DNA of 64,000 nucleotides from Nocardia farcinica (GCF_001182745.1 NZ_LN868939.1:2108001-2172000); one strand, 5' to 3'. Counted from the stretch's first letter, positions 45,826 to 55,602 are shown. The notes: generated by a model from the sequence alone, not told the origin. Numbers and translations: made by a program.

Positions 45826-46475
45826 GTGCTCCTCGCGGACGCGGGGATGAGCCCAGGTGTCAACCGGGGCACCACACACCACAAGGGTGCTCCCCGCGGA
45901 CGCGGGGATGAGCCCCGGCCCAATCGGGGCACCCAAGCTGATGTACCGTGCTCCCCGCGGACGCGGGGATGAGCCCGGGCGCGAGACGGTGGCGGCGGTG
46001 CGGTGGCGGTGCTCCCCGCGCACGCGGGGATGAGCCTCTAGCGCGCGCGTTTCGGGTGTCTGCGCCCTCGTGCTCCCCGCGCACGCGGGGATGAGCCCGG
46101 CGCGAACGCCGCGCTCGGCGCGACTCTCATGTGCTCCCCGCGCGCGCGGGGATGAGCCCGTGAACACGGTGACCGGCCCGTACCGGCTGTTGTGCTCCCC
46201 GCGCACGCGGGGATGAGCCCGTCATCCCGCCGCCCGTGGTGTTGACCGCGTAGTGCTCCCCGCGCCCGCGGGGATGAGCCCCCTGCCCGAATCCCCATCC
46301 GATCTGCTCAGCGGTGCTCCCCCGTGCACGCGGGGATGAACTCCAAGATCTGCATGTAGGAGGACCGTCGTTCGGTGCATCGAAGTCGACATGCTCCCGG
46401 CACATGCCGGACGAGCCCGGTCCGCCGATACCGTCATCGACCGATCCGGGTGCTCCCCCGCACGGGAGCAACCCC
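45826..46475 (+). CRISPR. CRISPR array 3 (8 good repeats plus degenerate trailer copies), type I-E
   Basis: Repeats start at 45826, 45887, 45948, 46009, 46070, 46131, 46192 and 46253, 61 bases apart. Repeats 1-3 have stem loop CCCCGC-GGAC-GCGGGG (repeat 1 also CTCGC), the older ones have GCAC, GCGC or GCCC loops. The copy at 46314 has an extra C and altered end. Two worn copies follow near 46391 (TGCTCCCGGCACATGCCGG) and 46450. The decay grows with distance from the leader, so the right side is the ancestral end. Confidence 0.96.
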
Positions 46476-46578
46476 TCGGCTGACAACACGCACCGCGCCG
46501 CGTGTTGCCCGCGCCTGCGGGCGGTAGGACACACGACGACCGAGCGGCCGAGCGTTCCAAATTTTCTGGTTTAACTCC

Positions 46579-46606
46579 TGCAAAATCGGGTATCGCTTGC
46601 TATCCT
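46579..46606 (+). promoter_or_regulatory. candidate promoter of the cas operon
   Basis: In the AT-rich stretch ahead of cas3, CTGCAA (46578-46583) and TATCCT (46601-46606) are spaced 17 bases and could be -35 and -10 elements. The region between array 3 and cas3 holds no gene. Confidence 0.35.
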
Positions 46607-46708
46607 CGCTCATGTCCCGCCGCCCAGTTCGCTCGCTCAATCAAGGTTGTCGGTGGGGTTCGTTACCGTGATCCGTGACAGGGGTGGAACGATTCGAGGG
46701 GGAATTCG

Positions 46709-49453
46709 GTGCTCGGTACCGCGACCTTGTCTGCGTGGGCGAAGAGTGATCGCGAGGGTGGAAGCCTCTCTCTCGTAAGACATCTCGCTGATTCCGGTGA
46801 GGTCGCGAAGTTGGTCTGGGACCGTTGGCTGCCGGCCCATACACGGCAGCGGATCTCGGTCGGCCTCCCTGGCGGCGAAGCGGATGGACGGACGCTGCTC
46901 GTCTGGCTGGCGGCTACGCACGACATCGGGAAGCTCACGCCGGCATTCGCGTGCCAGGTTCCCGAGCTGGCCGACGCGATGCACGACCGAGGGCTGCGAA
47001 TGCCGGATGCGCTCGGTGACCGAAAGGCATTGCCGCACAGTCTGGCCGGCGAGGTAACGGTGCTCGAGTTCCTGACCGGCCTGGGGTGGGACCGTGAGGT
47101 GGCCAAGACGTACGCCGTGGTCGCCGGTAGTCATCACGGTGTCCCGCCGACCGTCCGCGAGGTGCGGAACGCTCCGGCTCGGACCACACTGTTCGGCGAG
47201 GGCCAGTGGTCGCGGTCTCGCGACGAGCTGCTGCGGTTCGTCACCGAGCGGACGGGCGCGTGGGAGCTGCTGGAGCGTTTGCGCCGAATCCCCTTGACCG
47301 TGACTCAACAAAGTCTGCTCACGGCCGCCGTCATCGTCACGGATTGGATCGCAAGCAATCAAGATCTCTTTCCGCTGGATGAGGCGCGTGTGTCGAGCAC
47401 TGCCGCGCCGGCGGTGTGGGAGCTGCTCGGCCTGCCGCACCCGTGGCAACCGTCCGCGTCCGAGCTGCACGACGACCCATCGCAGCGGCGGTTCTTCTGC
47501 GACCGGTTCGGCTGGCCGCCGTCCATTCATCCGCGTCCGCTACAGCTCGAATGTCTACGAGTCGCTGACGTAACGCCCGTTCCCGGACTGATGGTCGTGG
47601 AAGCGCCGATGGGCGAGGGGAAGACGGAGGCCGCGCTCGCCGCCGCCGAGATACTCGCGCAGCGGTTCGGTCTCGGTGGCATATTCGTCGCACTGCCGAC
47701 GATGGCGACCTCCGACGCGATGTTCGCGCGCGTTCGGAAGTGGGCAGAGAACCTGCCCGTCCCGCCCGCGGCGATGTTCCTCGCGCACGGGAAAGCAGCG
47801 TTGAATGCGGAATTCACCTCGCTGCATCGCCGGGGCTTCGACAGCATCGGCACCGATTGCGCAGACAGCGGCGTTGTCGCGCACGCCTGGTTCGTCGGCA
47901 AGAAGGGCCCTCTGGCGAACGTGGTGGTAGGCACGATCGACCAGATCCTACGGGCGGCCTTGAAGACCCGGCATCTGATGTTGCGCCATCTTGCGCTGGC
48001 CAACAAAGTGGTTGTCATCGACGAGGTGCATGCCGCGGACAGTTACATGTCGACGTACCTGTGCCGGAGTTTGGAATGGCTGGCTGCCTACCGGGTGCCC
48101 GTCATCCTGCTGTCGGCGACACTGCCGCCGAGCCAGCGAGAAGCACTGGTACTGGCCTACGCACGTGGATACGGAACCGGCGACGACGAGGTCTGCCTTA
48201 CCGACCACGGCTACCCGGCCATCACGCATTGGCCGAATCCCGAGCTGAGTACGACGGTGGCCGCGTCGGGCCGCTCGATCGCCGGCATCGAGATCGCCCA
48301 CGTGGCAGACGATCTCGACGTATTGGCCGAACGAGTCCGTGAAGCCCTGGCGGACGGCGGCATCGCCGGGGTGGTATGCAATACCGTCGCACGAGCGCAG
48401 GAAACCTACCTGGCCCTGGAGCAGGCTGGCTTTCCCGAAGACGAATTGCTGCTGATCCATTCACGGTTCGTCGCCAGCCACCGCGCCGAGCTGGAGGCAC
48501 GCCTGCGAGCGATGCTGGGACCGCCGGACGGTGGAACGGTGCGGCCCGATCGTCTCGTCGTGGTGGGCACGCAGGTGATCGAACAGTCACTGGACATTGA
48601 TCTGGACCTGCTCATCACCGATTTGGCGCCGATGGACTTGCTGTTGCAACGCATCGGTCGCCTACACCGGCATGACCGGCAGGCACGTCCGCCGAAACTC
48701 GTGCGCCCGAGCTGTTGGGTGCGGGGCGCGGACTGGAACGAGGAGCCGCCCCAACCGGTGCGGGGCTCGCAGGCGGTTTACGGCCTGGCCCGCCTGCTGC
48801 GCTGTGCCGCGGTGCTGCGCCGGCGCGCCGCCCTGACCGTGCCCGACGATGTGCCGGGACTGGTAGCCGACGCCTACCGCGAACAGCTCGAGGTGCCCAC
48901 CGACTGGCTCGCCGCCTACCACCTGGCGGAGAAGCAGTGGCACGAACACGTCGACCGCCAGCGAGAGAAAGCGCGAACCTATCTGTTGTCAGCTCCCTAC
49001 GGCGACAATCGAACCCTCCACGGCTGGGTGGCTACGGGAATCCCGGACGACGCCGACGGCGTTGGCGGCCAAGCCCAAGTTCGCGACGCGGAGGACACCA
49101 TCGAAGCGATCGTCGTCCAACGGTGCGGTGACCATGTGCGGGCGCTCCCGCAAGTGCCGGAAATCGGAGGAACGACGGTGCCGACCGATGCGGAACCGCC
49201 GGTGTGGCTCGCCAAGAAGCTTGCCGCCTGCACCATCCGGCTGCCCGCCATGCTCACTCGCTACGGACGCAGCGGCACCGTCATCCGTGCACTCGAAGAC
49301 ACGTGGTATCCGGGATGGCAGCGGGTGCATTGGCTGGCAGGCGAATTGGTCCTGGAACTGGATGAGCAGTGCACTGCCGAGCTCGCCGGGCACCATCTCG
49401 AGTACGACACCCGGCTCGGACTTCTGGTGGCCCCCGTAAAGGAGGGGAAATGA
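46709..49453 (+). CDS. cas3: CRISPR-associated helicase-nuclease Cas3 (type I-E)
   Basis: Recruited by Cascade to unwind and degrade target DNA. The 914-residue protein has an N-terminal HD nuclease domain (ATHDIGK, His71-Asp72; later VVAGSHHGVPP), then a superfamily 2 helicase with Walker A MGEGKT (Lys305), DEVH at 438-441, SAT motif LLSATLPP, and the C-terminal motif QRIGRLHRHDR. All nuclease and ATPase residues are present. Start GTG 46709. Its stop overlaps the cse1 ATG by four bases. Confidence 0.97.
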   Translation: MLGTATLSAWAKSDREGGSLSLVRHLADSGEVAKLVWDRWLPAHTRQRISVGLPGGEADGRTLLVWLAATHDIGKLTPAFACQVPELADAMHDRGLRMPDALGDRKALPHSLAGEVTVLEFLTGLGWDREVAKTYAVVAGSHHGVPPTVREVRNAPARTTLFGEGQWSRSRDELLRFVTERTGAWELLERLRRIPLTVTQQSLLTAAVIVTDWIASNQDLFPLDEARVSSTAAPAVWELLGLPHPWQPSASELHDDPSQRRFFCDRFGWPPSIHPRPLQLECLRVADVTPVPGLMVVEAPMGEGKTEAALAAAEILAQRFGLGGIFVALPTMATSDAMFARVRKWAENLPVPPAAMFLAHGKAALNAEFTSLHRRGFDSIGTDCADSGVVAHAWFVGKKGPLANVVVGTIDQILRAALKTRHLMLRHLALANKVVVIDEVHAADSYMSTYLCRSLEWLAAYRVPVILLSATLPPSQREALVLAYARGYGTGDDEVCLTDHGYPAITHWPNPELSTTVAASGRSIAGIEIAHVADDLDVLAERVREALADGGIAGVVCNTVARAQETYLALEQAGFPEDELLLIHSRFVASHRAELEARLRAMLGPPDGGTVRPDRLVVVGTQVIEQSLDIDLDLLITDLAPMDLLLQRIGRLHRHDRQARPPKLVRPSCWVRGADWNEEPPQPVRGSQAVYGLARLLRCAAVLRRRAALTVPDDVPGLVADAYREQLEVPTDWLAAYHLAEKQWHEHVDRQREKARTYLLSAPYGDNRTLHGWVATGIPDDADGVGGQAQVRDAEDTIEAIVVQRCGDHVRALPQVPEIGGTTVPTDAEPPVWLAKKLAACTIRLPAMLTRYGRSGTVIRALEDTWYPGWQRVHWLAGELVLELDEQCTAELAGHHLEYDTRLGLLVAPVKEGK

Positions 49454-51108
49454 GTGACGCAGCAGCAGAATTCGATCTGCTGGACGAACCCTGGATCATC
49501 GTCACCGACGCCTCGGGGAAAGCCTCGGAAGTGTCGCTGCGACAAGTGTTCCGGCAGCCGGAGGAGTACGTTGCCATCGGTGGCGAGGTGCCGACGCAGC
49601 AATTCGCAATCCTTCGGCTGCTTTTGGCAATCCTCCATCGAACAGTCGCCGATCGGCCGGGCACCGCGATCGATGTCTGGTCGCAGTTGTGGCAGGAATG
49701 GCCGGCCGACGACATCGACCGGTACCTGCTCGCGCACCGCGATCGATTCGACCTGTTCCACCCGAGCACCCCCTTCTTCCAGGTCGCTGATCTCCGGTCG
49801 GCCAAGGACGGGGTGAGTTCATTGGACAAACTCATCGCGGATGTGCCGAACGGCGACAAGTACTTCACCACCCGTGCCGGACGTAGTCTCGACCGCATCG
49901 ACTTCGGCGAGGCTGCCCGGTGGCTGGTGCACGCGCACGCCTTCGATCCCTCGGGGATCAAGACCGGCGCCGAGGGGGACATGCGGGTGAAAGGCGGCAA
50001 GGGGTATCCGATCGGCGTCGCCTGGGCAGGGTCCCTCGGCGGTGTGTACCTCGAAGGTGGCGACCTGCGCCGGACCCTGCTGCTCAATCTGGTGCTCGCC
50101 GATCCCGACGGTGATCGGTACCCCGACCATGACCGGCCGCCCTGGGAACGTGACCCGGACGGGCCTGCCGTGCGCGACATCACCGGGCCGAGCGGGCCGG
50201 TCGATCTGTTCACCTGGCAGAGCCGTCGCGTCCGGCTCGTGAACTCCGGCGCGCAGGTGACCGGCGTGGTGCTGTGCAACGGGGACGCGTTGGAGTCGTT
50301 CAACAAGCAGCTCCTCGAACCGATGACGGGATGGCGCTACAGCGAGAACCAGTCGAAGAAGGCGGGCGAGACGCGGCACTATCCGATGGTTCATGACCCG
50401 GAAAAGTCGCTCTGGCGTGGCTTGCGGTCGCTGCTCGGCGACGTCGCGAGCTCTGAGCCCGTGGTCGGTCGCGCCATCGCCCCGGGTGTCGTCGAATGGG
50501 CCGGGACGCTCCTCGATGCCGGGGCGTTGCCACCAGACCAGCCGATTCGCCTGCACGCGGTCGGCATGCACTACATCAACAATCTGTCGATCGTCGGGGA
50601 CATCGTCGACGATGCCATCGGATTCCGTGCCGCGATGCTCGCCTCGGATCCGCGTTTGCGGATCTGCGCGGTCGCCGCGGTGCAGATCGCCGAGGAGGCG
50701 GTCGACGCACTGGCGAATCTGGCGGCAGACCTGGCCGCCGCGGCGGGCGGTGAACCCACCGGTGCGCGAATGCGAGCGCGCGAGGAGGGCTTCTTCGCCC
50801 TCGAAGCGCCCTACCGGCGATGGCTCGCTGGACTCGTCCCGCAATCCACCGGCTACGCCCGGCAAGCAGCCGAGTGGGAGCAGACGGCATTCGTGATCGT
50901 TCGCCGTCTCGGCACCGAATACATTGCCGCGGCCGGAGATGTGGCGTGGGTCGGGCGGCCGGTGCGCGAGAAGTGGCTGGACTCCAGTATCGCCGAGCGC
51001 TGGTTCTACAAGAAACTGCGTGCCGTGCTGCCGTCGGCATTCACCGAACACCGTGACACTCAGGAAAAGGAGCCAACGGATGGGGAACGTGTCGCTGTCG
51101 TTTGGTGA
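49450..51108 (+). CDS. casA: Cascade large subunit Cse1/Cas8e
   Basis: PAM-recognising large subunit of the type I-E Cascade complex. It has 552 residues and opens with EFDLLDEPWIIVTDASGK, followed by EVSLRQVFRQPEEY, the standard Cse1 N-terminus. A helical C-terminal bundle follows. ATG 49450 overlaps the cas3 stop (ATGA), so the effector operon begins translationally coupled. Confidence 0.95.
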   Translation: MSDAAAEFDLLDEPWIIVTDASGKASEVSLRQVFRQPEEYVAIGGEVPTQQFAILRLLLAILHRTVADRPGTAIDVWSQLWQEWPADDIDRYLLAHRDRFDLFHPSTPFFQVADLRSAKDGVSSLDKLIADVPNGDKYFTTRAGRSLDRIDFGEAARWLVHAHAFDPSGIKTGAEGDMRVKGGKGYPIGVAWAGSLGGVYLEGGDLRRTLLLNLVLADPDGDRYPDHDRPPWERDPDGPAVRDITGPSGPVDLFTWQSRRVRLVNSGAQVTGVVLCNGDALESFNKQLLEPMTGWRYSENQSKKAGETRHYPMVHDPEKSLWRGLRSLLGDVASSEPVVGRAIAPGVVEWAGTLLDAGALPPDQPIRLHAVGMHYINNLSIVGDIVDDAIGFRAAMLASDPRLRICAVAAVQIAEEAVDALANLAADLAAAAGGEPTGARMRAREEGFFALEAPYRRWLAGLVPQSTGYARQAAEWEQTAFVIVRRLGTEYIAAAGDVAWVGRPVREKWLDSSIAERWFYKKLRAVLPSAFTEHRDTQEKEPTDGERVAVVW

Positions 51109-51730
51109 GCGCGAGAAGGCGCTGGCCGAGTACGTCGGTAAGCAGGTCACCACGCTCCAAGAAGCGTATCGGCGCAAGGACGGCAACGGACTCGCGGCCA
51201 TGGCCAAACTTCGTCGCGGCGTCGGCCGCGCGGCGGGTGCCGACCCCGCACTCTGGGAATTCACCCTGGCCGAGTTCCCGGAGGCGATCACCGACCAGCT
51301 GTCATGGGATGAGCGCGACGGGGTGGCGACCGTATGGGAGCGCGCAGCCTACGACGCCATCACCCTGCACGCGGTCCATCAACAGTCGCGCACCGGCCGC
51401 ATGCACCAGAAAGGACGCTCCGTCGGCGCGGCTGCCGCGTTGCTCGGCAGACAGGCGGACGCCGAGAACGCCGTGCGCGCCCGGTTTCACGCACTGGGCA
51501 CCGCGCTCGATCACGACGCGCGCTTGGTGCATCTCCGCGGCCTGATCTCGCAGCTGCGCAATCACGAAATTTCGCTCGACTACGCCCGCCTCGCCGTCGA
51601 CCTCCGCCGCCTGGACGACGGCACCTACGCAGATCGAGTGCTACTCGCGTGGGGCCGCGACTACCACCGCTCGCCCAAGGCGGACCCGACTTCCGACGAT
51701 GACACCCCTGCGACAGGAGACCAGCAGTGA
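51080..51730 (+). CDS. casB: Cascade small subunit Cse2/Cas11
   Basis: A 216-residue helical protein that stabilises the crRNA and target strand within Cascade. Typical blocks are GLAAMAKLRRGVGRAAGADP near the start and LVHLRGLISQLRNHEISLDY near the end. ATG 51080 has AGGAG eight bases upstream and overlaps the end of cse1 by 29 bases. Confidence 0.93.
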   Translation: MGNVSLSFGEREKALAEYVGKQVTTLQEAYRRKDGNGLAAMAKLRRGVGRAAGADPALWEFTLAEFPEAITDQLSWDERDGVATVWERAAYDAITLHAVHQQSRTGRMHQKGRSVGAAAALLGRQADAENAVRARFHALGTALDHDARLVHLRGLISQLRNHEISLDYARLAVDLRRLDDGTYADRVLLAWGRDYHRSPKADPTSDDDTPATGDQQ

Positions 51731-52866
51731 CCAGGCTTTTCATCGATGTCCACATCCTGCAGACCGTGCCTCCCAGCAACGTGAACCGCGACGACACGGG
51801 TAGTCCGAAAACCGCCGTCTACGGGGGAGTGCGCCGCGCCCGGGTGTCCAGTCAGGCATGGAAGCGGGCCACCAGGACCGAGTTCCGCAGCCTCGTCGAT
51901 CCCGCCAGCCTCGGCGTTCGCACGAAGCGAGTCGTCGAACTCATCGCCGAACGGATCGGCGAGATCGACCACGACTCCGAGGAGCTTCGCGAGCCCGACA
52001 ATCGGGTGGCGGCCGCCGTTCAGGTTCTCAAGGGCGCCGGAATCGTGCTGGAAAAGCCGAAGAAGAAAAAGGACGAAGTAATCGATCCGGTGGAGCAGTC
52101 GAAGTACCTGCTCTTTCTCAGCGCCAACCAGATCGACCGACTCGCCCACCTGGCCATCGCCGCTGCCAAGGGCGCCACGCTGGACAAAAGCGCGGCCAAA
52201 GCCGCGGCGAATGGAGCCGACAGTATCGACGTCGCGCTGTTCGGGCGTATGGTCGCCGACTCCACCGACCTCAACGTCGACGCCGCTGCTCAAGTCGCCC
52301 ATGCGATCAGCGTGCACGGCGTGAACAACGAATTCGATTACTACACTGCCGTCGACGACCGATCTCCGGAGGACAACGCCGGCGCAGGCATGATCGGTGT
52401 CGTCGAATTCAACTCCTCCACCCTGTACCGCTACGCCACCGTCGATCTCGGGATGCTCGAGAAGAACCTTGGCAGCGCCGAGGCCACTGTGCTCGCTGTC
52501 GAGGCGTTCGCGAAGGCGTTCGTCCGCAGCATGCCCAGCGGCAAGCAGAACACCTTCGCCCATCGCACGCTGCCCGATGCGGTCGTGTTCAGCCTCCGCG
52601 AGGATCAACCGGTGAACCTGGTCACCGCATTCGAAGAACCCGTCAACGCGGTGGGGGCGGCCCGGTCGGTCGCCGCCGCCAAGGCACTCGTCACCCGGTA
52701 CTCGGCGATCGAGTCCTCCTTCGGCGACGGTGCGACTCGGAATTTCGTCGTCGCCACCGGCGAGGGAGCCGACACGCTCAGCGCCATCGCCGAACCGGTG
52801 TCCTTCGCCGATGCTGTCGAAGGGGTGGTCGACAGCGTGCGGGCCGAACTGGGTGTGTCGTCGTGA
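51727..52866 (+). CDS. casC: Cascade backbone subunit Cas7/Cse4
   Basis: Six copies line the crRNA in Cascade. The 379-residue protein starts LFIDVHILQTVPPSNVNRDD, carries GGVRRARVSSQAWKRATR near residue 30, and ends with a conserved beta segment. All elements of the Cas7e RRM-like fold can be seen. GTG 51727 overlaps the cse2 stop (GTGA). Confidence 0.96.
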   Translation: MTRLFIDVHILQTVPPSNVNRDDTGSPKTAVYGGVRRARVSSQAWKRATRTEFRSLVDPASLGVRTKRVVELIAERIGEIDHDSEELREPDNRVAAAVQVLKGAGIVLEKPKKKKDEVIDPVEQSKYLLFLSANQIDRLAHLAIAAAKGATLDKSAAKAAANGADSIDVALFGRMVADSTDLNVDAAAQVAHAISVHGVNNEFDYYTAVDDRSPEDNAGAGMIGVVEFNSSTLYRYATVDLGMLEKNLGSAEATVLAVEAFAKAFVRSMPSGKQNTFAHRTLPDAVVFSLREDQPVNLVTAFEEPVNAVGAARSVAAAKALVTRYSAIESSFGDGATRNFVVATGEGADTLSAIAEPVSFADAVEGVVDSVRAELGVSS

Positions 52867-53570
52867 CGGTGCTGTTGATGCGACTGGCCGCCCCCTTGCA
52901 ATCCTGGGGCGTCGCCAGCCGGTTCGCACGCAGGGAAACCCAGCAGTATCCGTCGAAGAGCGGCATTCTCGGACTCATCGCCGCGGCGCGCGGACACCGT
53001 CGCACCGATCCGATCGAAGAAGCGCTGCAGAACCTGGCCTTCGGAGTGCGGGTGGATCAGCCGGGCCGGTTGATCCGCGATTTTCAGGTCGCCCTGAACA
53101 TCGACAAGACCAAGCCGTTTCCGCTGTCTCAGCGCTACTACCTGGCCGACGCGGTGTTTCTCGCCGCGATTCAAGGTGAGCGCGGTCTGATCGAAGGAAT
53201 CGGAAATGCCCTGCGGCGCCCGGAGTTTCCGCTGTACCTGGGTAGGCGCTCCTGTCCGGTGACAGGGCCGCTCGTTCTCGGCGAGCCCCGCGACATCACG
53301 TTGGAACACGCCCTGCACGAAACCGAATGGCAGGCCGCGACGTGGTATCGACGTTCGCAGCACCGACGCGTCCGGCTGCCGATCTACCGCGACCTCCTGC
53401 CCGGCGATCCCGCAGAACTCCTGCGTGAGCAGGTTCGCGACATGCCACTCAGCTTCGATCCAATCCGTCGCGAGTACGGCTGGCGCACTGTCGTGGAGGA
53501 CTACACCACGATGCTCAACGCGGAGGGCCGCACCGGACACGAGCCGCTCGCGGCCCTGGGAGGTGACTGA
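52863..53570 (+). CDS. casD: Cascade subunit Cas5e
   Basis: Caps the 5' handle of the crRNA. The 235-residue protein shows the Cas5 N-terminus TVLLMRLAAPLQSWGVASRF and PSKSGILGLIAAARG, then the YLGRRSCPVTGPL glycine loop. GTG 52863 overlaps the cas7 stop by four bases and the cas5 stop overlaps cas6e by one. Confidence 0.95.
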   Translation: MTVLLMRLAAPLQSWGVASRFARRETQQYPSKSGILGLIAAARGHRRTDPIEEALQNLAFGVRVDQPGRLIRDFQVALNIDKTKPFPLSQRYYLADAVFLAAIQGERGLIEGIGNALRRPEFPLYLGRRSCPVTGPLVLGEPRDITLEHALHETEWQAATWYRRSQHRRVRLPIYRDLLPGDPAELLREQVRDMPLSFDPIRREYGWRTVVEDYTTMLNAEGRTGHEPLAALGGD

Positions 53571-54244
53571 TGTTCCTGTCCCGCGTCCCGCTGAACCCTG
53601 CCCGGCAGGGGACCAGGAAACTCCTGTCCTCGCCCCAGGCAGCGCATGCCGCCGTGCTGGCCGCGTTCCCGCCGCAGCCCAGCGCACCCGGGACCGGCCG
53701 GGTGCTGTGGCGGGTCGATCGCCGCGACCACGCTGTCGACCTCTACGTGGTGAGTCCGTCCGAGCCCGACTTCACCCATGTCGTCGAACAGGCCGGATGG
53801 CCTACGACGACCGCGTGGACCACTCGCAAATACCGGCCGCTGCTCGACCGGCTGGCGGTGGACCAGCAATGGCATTTCCGACTCACCGCCAACCCGGTCC
53901 GAGCCGCCATGAACCGAGACGTGGCGGCACCGCTGACCCGCGGCAAGCGGAGGGGCCTCACCGTGGAGGGCCAAATGGGGTGGTTGCAGGACAAAGCCGC
54001 ATCCAGCGGCTTTCGGCTCGGCACGTGTCGAGCTCCCGAAGGGGATGTGCCGGATGCGGTGATCACCGAACGCACCACGAAGCGTTTTCGCCGCGGCTCC
54101 GCGACGGTCACCTTGTCGGTCGTCACCTATGAAGGCGTGCTCGCGGTGAGCGACCCGGAGAAACTCCGGACCGCATTGGTGAATGGAATCGGACGTGCCA
54201 AAGGGTACGGCTGCGGCCTGCTGACTCTTGCCCCGATCGCGTGA
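53570..54244 (+). CDS. cas6e: crRNA endonuclease Cas6e
   Basis: Cleaves pre-crRNA at the base of the repeat hairpin and stays bound to the crRNA 3' end. The 224-residue protein begins FLSRVPLNPARQ and has His26, the position of the catalytic His in characterised Cas6e. The C-terminal glycine-rich loop is GIGRAKGYGCGLLTL. Its substrate hairpin CCCCGC/GCGGGG is kept intact in all four arrays here. ATG overlaps the cas5 stop. Confidence 0.95.
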   Translation: MFLSRVPLNPARQGTRKLLSSPQAAHAAVLAAFPPQPSAPGTGRVLWRVDRRDHAVDLYVVSPSEPDFTHVVEQAGWPTTTAWTTRKYRPLLDRLAVDQQWHFRLTANPVRAAMNRDVAAPLTRGKRRGLTVEGQMGWLQDKAASSGFRLGTCRAPEGDVPDAVITERTTKRFRRGSATVTLSVVTYEGVLAVSDPEKLRTALVNGIGRAKGYGCGLLTLAPIA

Positions 54245-55191
54245 GCGATCAGCCGAGCGCACGACCGGTCCGGATCGGCGAATTGGTCCGAGCGCGTGAT
54301 CGGCTGTCGTTCATCTATCTGGAACGCGCGACCGTCCATCGGGACGGGAATGCCATCACCGCCACGGACGAACGGGGCGTCGTCCACATTCCGGCCGCCA
54401 CGGTAGGTGCGCTGTTGCTCGGGCCGGGAACCCGGGTCACCCATCAGGCGATGATGCTGCTCGCCGAAAGCGGATCCACGGCCGTGTGGGTGGGCGAGCG
54501 CGGCGTGCGCTACTACGCACACGGCCGGAGCCTGGCTCGCAGTACACGTCTGCTCGAAGCACAGGCGGTCGCTGTCACCAATCAGACCAGCCGGTTGCGG
54601 GTCGCTCGAGCGATGTATGAGATGCGGTTTCCCGGCGAAGATGTCAGTGGATTGACGATGCAGCAATTACGCGGACGTGAAGGCGCCCGAATCCGCCGAC
54701 TCTATCGTCTGCACGCCGAACGCGTCGGAATCGAATGGGAGCGCCGCCAATACAACCCGGACGATTTCGCATCCGGCGACGCCATCAACCAAGCGCTTTC
54801 CGCTGCGACAACCTGCCTGTACGGGATCGTGCACGCAGTCGTGGTCGCCCTCGGTTGCGCGCCCGGACTGGGTTTCGTCCACACCGGCCACGAGCGATCC
54901 TTCGTCTTCGACCTGGCCGACCTCCACAAGGCGGAGTTCGCGATTCCGCCCGCCTTCGATGCCGTAGCCGAAGGCGGTGACGACATCCCCGCGGCAACCC
55001 GACGAGCCGTCCGCGACGCCATCCACGCCGGGCATCTCCTCGAACGGTGCTGCTCGGACATCTACGCTCTCCTGCTGCCCGACGAACCCGACGGCGCCGC
55101 CGAGTGGGACACCGACATCGTCGAGCTGTGGGACCGCAAGGGAAACGTCGCGGGCGGAACCTCCTACAGCGACGAGGATGTCCCGTGGTAG
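54241..55191 (+). CDS. cas1: CRISPR integrase Cas1 (type I-E)
   Basis: A 316-residue metal-dependent integrase that inserts new spacers with Cas2. The N-terminal beta domain begins RDRLSFIYLERATVHRDGNA. The helical domain carries the catalytic residues: Glu in QLRGREGARIRRLYR, His in FVHTGHERSFVFDL and the following Asp. GTG 54241 overlaps the cas6e stop (GTGA). Confidence 0.96.
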   Translation: MSDQPSARPVRIGELVRARDRLSFIYLERATVHRDGNAITATDERGVVHIPAATVGALLLGPGTRVTHQAMMLLAESGSTAVWVGERGVRYYAHGRSLARSTRLLEAQAVAVTNQTSRLRVARAMYEMRFPGEDVSGLTMQQLRGREGARIRRLYRLHAERVGIEWERRQYNPDDFASGDAINQALSAATTCLYGIVHAVVVALGCAPGLGFVHTGHERSFVFDLADLHKAEFAIPPAFDAVAEGGDDIPAATRRAVRDAIHAGHLLERCCSDIYALLLPDEPDGAAEWDTDIVELWDRKGNVAGGTSYSDEDVPW

Positions 55192-55562
55192 TTCTCGTAC
55201 TCAGCGCATGCCCCGCCGGCCTCCGCGGCCACCTCACCCGGTGGTTCCTCGAAATCAGCCCGGGCGTATTCGTCGGGATCGTCAGCGCGCGCGTGCGCGA
55301 ACTCGCATGGCAGCGAGTCGTCGAACTCGCCAAGGACGGCCGCGCCATCATGATCCACTCCACGAAAGGAGAACAGCGCCTCGCGTTCACAGTCCACCGA
55401 CACGACTGGGAGCCGGTCGACTTCGACGGCCTCCACTTGATGCGCCGGCCGCACACCAGCGCCGTCAGTTCAGGAGGCGCACGGGCCGGCTGGAGCAAGG
55501 CCAGCCGGTACCACCGAGCCGCCCGGAAACGCGCGGCCGGTGGGGGTGCGGAAAGTGAATGA
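55185..55562 (+). CDS. cas2: CRISPR-associated protein Cas2 (type I-E)
   Basis: Structural partner of Cas1 in spacer acquisition. The 125-residue protein begins VVLVLSACPAGLRGHLTRWF and EISPGVFVG, the Cas2e signature, and has a basic C-terminal tail. GTG 55185 overlaps the cas1 stop by seven bases. The stop TGA at 55560 lies inside the AAAGTGAATGAAAA block shared by all four leaders, so the gene runs directly into array 4's leader. Confidence 0.94.
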   Translation: MVVLVLSACPAGLRGHLTRWFLEISPGVFVGIVSARVRELAWQRVVELAKDGRAIMIHSTKGEQRLAFTVHRHDWEPVDFDGLHLMRRPHTSAVSSGGARAGWSKASRYHRAARKRAAGGGAESE

Positions 55563-55602
55563 AAAATGGGTGATCGGCTTGGAAACGTGCAGGTCAGGAA
55601 GT
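55550..55602 (+). promoter_or_regulatory. leader of CRISPR array 4
   Basis: Short leader (about 50 bases) overlapping the end of cas2. It contains AAAGTGAATGAAAAA and GTGCAGGTCAGGAAGT, both shared with the other arrays. It lacks the upstream half present before arrays 2 and 3. Confidence 0.75.

Noticed and set aside
46700..55200. Possible novel CRISPR subtype because of four unlinked arrays
   Set aside because: The cas operon has the full, canonical type I-E gene order and motifs, and the repeats fit type I-E; the novelty lies in array layout, not in subtype.
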